Source of the DNA: Turnera subulata
Lineage: Eukaryota > Streptophyta > Magnoliopsida > Malpighiales > Passifloraceae
DNA: 64,000 nt
Assembly: GCA_028386065.3 (NCBI GenBank)
Contig: JAKUCV010002172.1
Coordinates: 223,338-287,337, forward strand
Direction of reading: 5' to 3'
Shown: piece after piece, positions 58,416 to 64,000 of the stretch
Numbering within the stretch: the first letter of the stretch is position 1
Layout of the letters: each line of letters begins with the position of its first letter
Made by a program: the position numbers and the translations under genes
Notes under the pieces: model-generated
What the model was told of the DNA's origin: nothing
Databases searched by the model: none
What the model saw: the letters and a program-made list of their open reading frames with translations, nothing else

Positions 58416-58807
58416 ACCACACTAACACCAACCACACTAGTGGGAATCTTTAGCTCCAAAGTGGATTTTCCAACCTGAAAATGAATAGTAAATGCCGGCA
58501 GTGAATAGTAATTTCCGGTAGTGAATAGTAATTTCGGGCATGAACAGTAACTCCCCGGTTGAACGGTAAAAATGGCTACTTTTGACTCGAATCCTTCAAA
58601 ATGCTCACAAACTTAGGAATCTCTTTAAATTCATCTCCGAACCTATCCAACTTTTCTTCTTGCAACTCCCGATTGACCCAAGCTTGAGTATAATGTAACA
58701 TGTGATTCTTTATCATCTTCAATCGAGCCCTCGTGATTGGTCCTTGAGGTAAGCTAATGGCGCCATCACGATCTTCAGTTCCACTTGGTACTGGCTTGCT
58801 TGTATCA
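57982..58807 (-). repeat. element F 5' LTR (826 bp)
   Basis: TG...CA ends. Its outer part (58490-58780) includes GTGAATAGTAAT repeats and about 250 bp lacking from the other LTR. Followed by the target duplication GATAT (58808-58812). Confidence 0.9.
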
Positions 58808-58812
58808 GATAT

Positions 58813-59103
58813 ATATTGTGATTCATATGATTTAGGGTACCTGCATACTTTGTGATCTACTTGGAGTTTTTGGCTTTTTACGAGAGGCTATATATTCCTA
58901 ATAGATGTATATCATTTGGCTCTCATAGTATGCTAGTCTCACGGTCTAATTCTCTGTACGAATAGTTACTGTTACGATGAGAATGCATTTTCATAATTGA
59001 TGTACATGAGTACTCATATTATGTTTGAGTGGGAGATGTTGTGCTTATAGAATGTGATTGACATGTGAGATGATTTTCGTCTATATTCTTTGTTCAATTA
59101 GAT
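58813..59103 (+). other. element E 3' end and junction to H
   Basis: Resumes E after F (CTGCATACTTTGTGATCTAC matches D near 29825) and runs to the purine tract GAGTGGGAGA at 59027-59036. A candidate LTR start TGTTGTGC follows, but D-like LTR sequence is not recognisable. About 65 bp separate it from the gag start of H, so E's 3' LTR is lost or truncated. Confidence 0.6.
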
Positions 59104-59890
59104 ATACTTCTACGATATCTGAAAACATCAATTCCATCCCAATATTGAATCACAGAAACTTTAAATCTTGAAAGAGAATGTCATGATTGTTCTCGGTTGC
59201 ATGGGTCTGGACCTTGTACTACGAAACAAGTACCTGCCCTTCTTACGGAGAAAAGTTCGAAAGAGGCTAAAAGGGAATTTTAGAGGTGGGAACATTCTAA
59301 TTGCATGAGTCTTATGATCATAAAGATGCAATTCCACAAACCTTCAGGGGTGATATGTCCGATGAGGATGATGCCAAAAGGATCCTTGACGAACTTGAAA
59401 AGCGCTTTGCTAATTAAGCTTAAACAAGTTCACTACTGTTAAAACTTCTTTCAATGAATTATAAAGGAAATGGCACATAAGAGAATACATCATGGAAGTG
59501 TCTATTGTTCTCTACAAACTAAAAGCACTAAAGTTGAGTTGTCTAAGAACTTGCTCGTGCATCTGGTTCTGATATCTCTTGCTACACAATATAATCATTA
59601 CGAAGTAAGTTACAACACTTCTAAGGAGTCATAAACTCCTAGTGAGCTCATTGGACACTATGTGCAAGCAGAGGATAGAATTAAAGATGAGCAACCAAAA
59701 TTTTCTTACTTGGCAACTTCCTCTAAGAATAAGAAGAGGAAAAGAATAAAAAAAGTTGCAGTTGGGACATCATAAAGGAATGTGCAAAAGAAACAAGCTT
59801 CGGGCTCTACTTGTTTCTTTTGCAAAAAAGGGTAGACGTATGAAGAAAGATTGTCCCAAATACGCCTCTTGGTATGTAAAGAAAGGTGCA
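59104..59890 (+). pseudogene. element H gag and zinc knuckle
   Basis: The likely start codon has mutated (ATA near 59104). Remnants: KENVMIVLGCMGLDLVL near 59170, KSSKEAKREF, REYIMEVSIV near 59485, and the zinc knuckle CFFCKK near 59810, whose His-containing second half is frameshifted. A capsid-type Gag function is inferred from the family. Confidence 0.75.
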
Positions 59891-59979
59891 CTTCTCACTT
59901 TAGTTTGTTCTTAAGTTAATTTAACTTATGTGCTAGATACTCTTTGTGAATAAATTTCGATGCTAGTACTCATATAAGT

Positions 59980-61250
59980 ATGTCTATGCAGGGTTTTTCT
60001 AATGAAAGAAAAGCGAGTGATGCTAAAAGACATATCTTCGTGAGCGATGACAAATCGGTTGCAGCTGGAGCTATAGAAATCTTTAGGTTGTTATCACGAA
60101 CTAGTTTTTATTTGAAATTTGAAGCGATTTATGTGGTACCGTCTTTTAGACGAAATTTGGTTGCTTTATCTATTTTGGACAAATCTGGTTATTCTTGTTC
60201 ATTTAGAAATAATAAATTTAGTCTTTTTTCACAATACAATTCTTGTTGGTCCTGGTTCGCTATCTGTGAATGACGACCTATACTTATTGGATACTATTAC
60301 TTCATATATTAGTACTCGAGGTATAAAGTGAACATTAACTAATAAGGATTCTACCACATTTTGGCAAAAGCATCTCGATTATATCTCTAGAAAAAGAATT
60401 GAGAGGCTTGTGGTGGATGGGATCTTTGATTCCCTTGATTTTATAGACTTGCAAGTTTGTATTAATTGCATTAGAGGAAACAAACAAACGTAAGGAAAAA
60501 AGATTCCAATCAAACTAATGATGTCTTAGAACTAATTCATAGAGTTTTTTATGGGCCCATTCCCTACTGCTTGTTTGAATGGTCATCAATATTTCATCAT
60601 GTTCATAGACGATTATTCCCATTAAGGTTATCTATCCTTGATTCATGAGAAATCTTAATCGCTGAACATTTTTAAGCCATATAAGGTTGAAGTTCAAAAT
60701 CAACTTGGCAAAAGAATTAAAGTTGCAAGACCTGACCATGATGGTGAATACAACGATAGATATGATCAGGGGAACAATGTCCAAGGCTATTTGCTAAGTT
60801 CGTAGAAGAATGCGGTATGGTCCTTCACTACACAATGTCAGGTACACCTAGCATGAATGGTGTTGCTAAGAGACGAAACCGGATGCTTAAGAATATGCTA
60901 CACCTAGCCCTCTCATATGTCGTCATTGCCTCAATGACATGCTTTGTACTTTGATTTTGATGAGATTTTTGAATAAAGCGTATCGATTAGCATAAAAAAA
61001 GGATATGGTAAGAAGTATGATTACTCATTCTATCATACCAGGCTCTCTCTAGGGAGAAGTACTAAAGACTACAACTTATATTCTTAATAGGGTTCCAACT
61101 AAAACAATAGCTAAAACTCTTTACGAATTTTGGATAGAAAAGAACCCTAGTATTAGGTATCTACACATATAGAGTTGTCCAGCTGAGGCACAACCATATA
61201 GGCTAGGTGAGTAGAAGTTAGGTTCAATGACAATTAGTTGTTATTTTGTT
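59980..61250 (+). pseudogene. element H protease and integrase
   Basis: The protease active site has decayed beyond clear recognition near 59950; VVPSFRRNLVALSILDKSGY near 60135 belongs to its C-terminal side. The pre-integrase part reads LDYISRKRIERLVVDGI near 60375. The integrase core shows FIDDYSH near 60605 and GVAKRRNRMLK near 60860. About 115 bp of unrelated sequence (60892-61007) then splits the core before DMVRSMITHS. ILNRVPTKTIAKTLYEFWI near 61085 and CYFVGYSEH near 61245 end the domain. Confidence 0.75.
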
Positions 61251-61621
61251 GGCTACTCCGAGCACTAAAGTGGCCACAAGTTCTATAATCCCACTTTTGG
61301 GTCATTTTATTAGATGCAAAATGCAAAGTTTTGTGAGAAAGTTGAGTTTTAGGCAAGGTGGGTGTGGTGGGGGTGAAGATAGGATTAGAAATATTATCTT
61401 TGATGAGAAATTTATTTCTCTTCATATGGTTATTGTAGACAATGATTGGATTCCTATCAATGATGTTATTAATGGTAGCATTGAGGAAGTCCCTCTTTAA
61501 ATTCAAGAGGCGATTCACGAGGACAAGCTTAACAACCTCAAGAATAAGTGTCGCTAAAGAGATCTATTAGAGAGATGAGACATGTAATTTCAGAAGATTA
61601 CATGGTCTTTCTACAGGAACA

Positions 61622-61749
61622 CATGAGAATAATGTAGGATTAATGAACGATGATCCTATCAACTGCCATCAAGTTATACAATGTTCATGAGAATAATGTA
61701 GGATTAATGAACGATGATCCTATCAACTGCCATCAAGTTATACAAAGTT
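61622..61749 (+). repeat. 64-bp tandem duplication in element H
   Basis: 61622-61685 and 61686-61749 are identical except for one base near the end. They lie in the linker between integrase and RT. The near-identity shows the duplication is recent compared with the decay around it. Confidence 0.95.
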
Positions 61750-61775
61750 CTAACTCTCAAAAGTGAATCAAAACT

Positions 61776-62540
61776 ATGATTGATAAGATTAAGTCCATGA
61801 AATACAATGATGTTTGGGATCCTGTTGAGTTGTCTGAAGGTGTGAAACCAATTCGTTGTAAATGGATATTTAAAACGAGGAGGGATTCAAAGAGCAATAT
61901 CGAAAGATATAAGGCTCGTCTTATTAGAAAGGGCTTCACTCAAAAGGAAGGTATTGACTATAAACAGATTTTCTCTGCAGTTTCATCAAAATACTCTTTT
62001 AAAATAATATGGCACTTGTGGCTCATTTTGATCTTGAGCTACTTCAATTGAATGTAAAGATTATGTTTCTCAATGACGACATTTATGGGATGATTTATAT
62101 AGTGCAACTAGAAAATTTTATGTTAGGAGACCCAAATAAAATGATTTGCAAATTAAAGAAATCCATCTATGGGCTGTGCCAAGCTTCCCGTCATTGGTAT
62201 CATAAATTTCATCAAATTATCTTCTCGTTTGGTTTTGAGATGAATCCATTTGATGATTGTGTATACGATAAGTTTAGTGGGAGTAGATTTATTTTCTTGG
62301 TTCTGTATATCGATAATATATTACTTGCTAGTAGCGTTATAGGCTTAGTCTCAATCAATCCCCTAAGAATGAGTTTGAGATAGAGGAGATACAAAAGATT
62401 CCTTATGCTTCTGCAGTAGGAAGTCTTATATTGCTCAAATATGTACTCGTCTAAATGTAGTGTACATTGGTAGGATGTTTGGTAGATATCTTAGTATGGA
62501 TCATTGGACAACAACTAAACGGTTTGCTAATCCAAAGTCT
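61776..62540 (+). pseudogene. element H reverse transcriptase and RNase H start
   Basis: RT in two frames: MKYNDVWDPVELSEGVKPI, CKWIFKTRRDSKSNIERYK and GFTQKEGIDYK (61776-62051), then MALVAHFDLELLQLNVK, KKSIYGLCQASRHWY and the catalytic box YIDNILLAS near 62310 (62009-62383). The second Asp of the expected YVDD is Asn, so catalysis would be lost even without the shift. After 62383 the connection and RNase H begin in other frames and end near 62540. Confidence 0.82.
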
Positions 62541-63742
62541 ACCAATGTTATTATGTAAGTTTGTATAATAAAATATTTTTACTCATAAACACACATCACT
62601 ACATTGTTTATGCAGCTTAATTATTATTTTTATAAAAAGATTAATTAATTTTCTATTGTACAATTGGTTGGATTTAATATTTTTTACTACCAAATTATGG
62701 CACTGTTACTAGGAGTTGCCTATATATACATATATTAAATCAAACACACTCCTCTCTTGAAATAATGTAGTGATGACACGTGTCCTCTCTTACGAAAAGA
62801 GTGACATTTTTTACGAAAAGAAAAAGTCTTGTGCCATGTGGCAATTTGTACACGTTATATTTACTCAGTAGACATCATCTAATTATAAACAACAATATTT
62901 TTAATCTTTAGTAAATGTTTTAAAGAAATCTTTTAACATTTCATTAAGTTATTCTTAACTTAAGTGCGAACCCTTCGAATTCCATGGTATCAAGACTATA
63001 TCTCTTGGGCTTCTTTATATTTAGAAAATGTCTTTTAGAATTCCTAATACTAAGTACAAACTCTTGGAATTCTGCTACATCCTATGTCTATAAATAGAGG
63101 CTCATATATTATGAGTAATAAGATCTCTCCCTCATTCCTTCCAATCTTTTTTTCTTCTTCTTTCTTAGTCTATACTAGTTCCCTCTCCCATATTACACAC
63201 GGGTTGCATGATATCTTGCTCGTACGAGTGTTGGGCATTTACCAATTCGTGTATTTGTTATAATTTACATTACCCTATCTTATTCAATAACGAAGCTAGA
63301 TACAATTTTTAAAGCGAGTCATTAAAGAATTATTTTATATAATAGTAAAGAAGAAAAAGTAAATCATGGAACTCAATTTTACATCTTGATGACGACATAT
63401 GTGAAAAAAAATGTTTAGCCAAGGAATCGTAAAAAAAAAAAAAGAAAAGAAAAGAACCCTATTAGTAGTACTTCGGAATTTTTTAAAAGTTTGATTCATG
63501 CCTTTTCTTTACCACTGCATTGTATATAAATTTTAAAATTGTTTATTGGCAAGTTCTATATTTTTTTTCAGCATCCATCTATCTTTATATAAAATTTATA
63601 CTAATCAACTTATTTTGTTTTTATGAGAAACGATATTTTAAAAATTTTTATATATGTTTATTATCATCCTTCCTTTTTATTATACAAATATATTTTTTCC
63701 CCATTTAATATTTTGCAGTGCAATAGTTTTCTATGTTAAAAT
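62541..63742. other. AT-rich DNA with a TATA-containing promoter-like block
   Basis: No gene is supported. TATAAATA at 63089-63096, a TC-rich stretch at 63120-63190 and an ACACGTGTCC (G-box-like) at 62774-62783 suggest a decayed promoter or LTR. No matching second copy is present in the window. Confidence 0.35.
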
Positions 63743-64000
63743 TGTTAGCCCAAATAGGCCTGAGAGGGGGGGTGAATCAGGCTACCCCTTAATCGCGCTT
63801 GGTTTCTGGATTGGTTTTTGACAAACCAAATGGTTTCGTTACAAACCACTTACCCGCAAAATAGAGAAGCAGAAATATAAGAGAGCAGAAGGAAGAATGG
63901 ATGGCACAGTGATTTATAGTGGTTCCCCCTCACCAGGGACTTCCACTACCCAAAGGACCCTCCTTTAGGATTTCAAACTCTCACTAACTTAGGCTTTTGC
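63743..64000. repeat. left edge of a further dispersed repeat, cut by the window end
   Basis: Starts TGTTAGCCCAAATAGGCC and then GAGAGGGGGGGTGAATCAGG, followed by GATTTATAGTGGTTCC and a CCACTACCCAAAGGACCC block. These phrases recur at the ends of a common plant repeat family whose class I cannot name with confidence. The rest lies outside the window. Confidence 0.45.

Larger units (their letters stand above)
50736..58807 (-). mobile_element. element F: Ty3/gypsy chromovirus (CRM-like), minus strand
   Basis: LTRs at 50736-51313 and 57982-58807, TG...CA on each strand, with perfect target duplication GATAT (50731-50735 and 58808-58812). On the minus strand: LTR, PBS, leader, gag, zinc knuckle, protease, RT, RNase H, integrase, purine tract, LTR. 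The protease-to-RT wording and an integrase frame running into the 3' LTR resemble the CRM clade; Reina is the alternative. An N gap with a false duplication lies in gag/leader, and a 610-bp duplication in the leader. Stops and frameshifts make it inactive. F interrupts E's 3' region. Confidence 0.92.
37318..59036 (+). mobile_element. element E: decayed Ty1/copia of D's family, split by later insertions
   Basis: Pieces of one copia element in D's order: 5' region (37318-37398 and 43709-43850), gag start, integrase, RT, RNase H, and the long 3' region ending in the purine tract GAGTGGGAGA (59027-59036). They are separated by G, hAT element 2, a solo LTR and F. Removing the insertions gives continuous alignment with D, apart from an internal loss of most of gag, the protease and the start of integrase. 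The left limit is approximate: similarity to D's upstream DNA is weak there. Confidence 0.8.
59104..62540 (+). mobile_element. element H: decayed Ty1/copia retrotransposon of a different family
   Basis: Gag, zinc knuckle, protease, integrase and RT occur in copia order, but every domain has stops or frameshifts. Sequence wording differs from D and E throughout, so H is another lineage. RNase H is only begun (PYASAVGSL near 62400, then MDHW-like remnants) and the element fades out near 62540. No LTR pair or target duplication could be placed. Confidence 0.82.

Noticed and set aside
1..64000. tRNA, rRNA, miRNA hairpin or CRISPR-like arrays
   Set aside because: I saw no cloverleaf-like gene, rRNA block or regularly spaced short repeats. 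The repeats present are LTRs and local tandem duplications.

Overview
This window is plant nuclear DNA from a repeat-rich, gene-poor stretch of a draft assembly; the Ty3/gypsy and Ty1/copia families suggest a flowering plant. It has long AT-rich spacers, LTR retrotransposons of both superfamilies, hAT-type and Stowaway-like DNA elements, and two runs of N (21747-21801 and 56223-56423). I see no intact host gene. The only host-gene signal is a decayed exon of a cytochrome P450 near the left edge (1407-1513), and possibly a tiny unassigned exon at 79-125. There is no operon, phage, CRISPR array or RNA gene.

Layout. 1-3109: AT-rich DNA with the P450 exon relic and local duplications. 3110-23314: element B, a minus-strand LTR element with very long LTRs (about 3.2 kb) and only 515 bp between them, flanked by the perfect 5-bp duplication CATAT. 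Element A, a 12,067-bp plus-strand Ty3/gypsy chromovirus of Tekay/Del type with perfect duplication CGAAC, sits inside B's left LTR (5632-17698). A 1.25-kb TG...CA insertion, C, sits inside B's right LTR (21311-22562). The right LTR also keeps the unfilled target site of A, which proves the nesting.

23315-31189: AT-rich spacer, then D, a decayed copia element (24831-30352), abutting a minus-strand gypsy fragment of the Tat/Ogre type. 31190-37317: spacer with one Stowaway-like MITE. 37318-59036: E, a second copia copy of D's family, scattered over 21 kb because five later elements lie inside its span: G (37399-43708, a non-coding LTR element that itself carries hAT element 1), hAT element 2 (45511-46814), a solo LTR (46846-48876) and F (50736-58807, a minus-strand CRM-like chromovirus with duplication GATAT). 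59104-62540: H, a pseudogenised copia element of another family. 62541-64000: AT-rich DNA, then the edge of another repeat family.

How the parts relate. A, B and G share LTR starts (TGTAACGCC or close), an ACGT-core motif about 215-250 nt inside the LTR, and a TTCGAGGACGAA-like motif just before the polypurine tract. B and G have no coding capacity, so they look like non-autonomous relatives that would depend on an A-like element. A, B and F share an unusual primer-binding site, TGGTAGCGGAGC. Every coding region is interrupted. The eight in-frame stops I could place in A's main reading frame are all TAG, which fits deamination of methylated CAG sites. The most puzzling observation is that A's LTR pair looks more diverged than B's although A must be the younger insertion.
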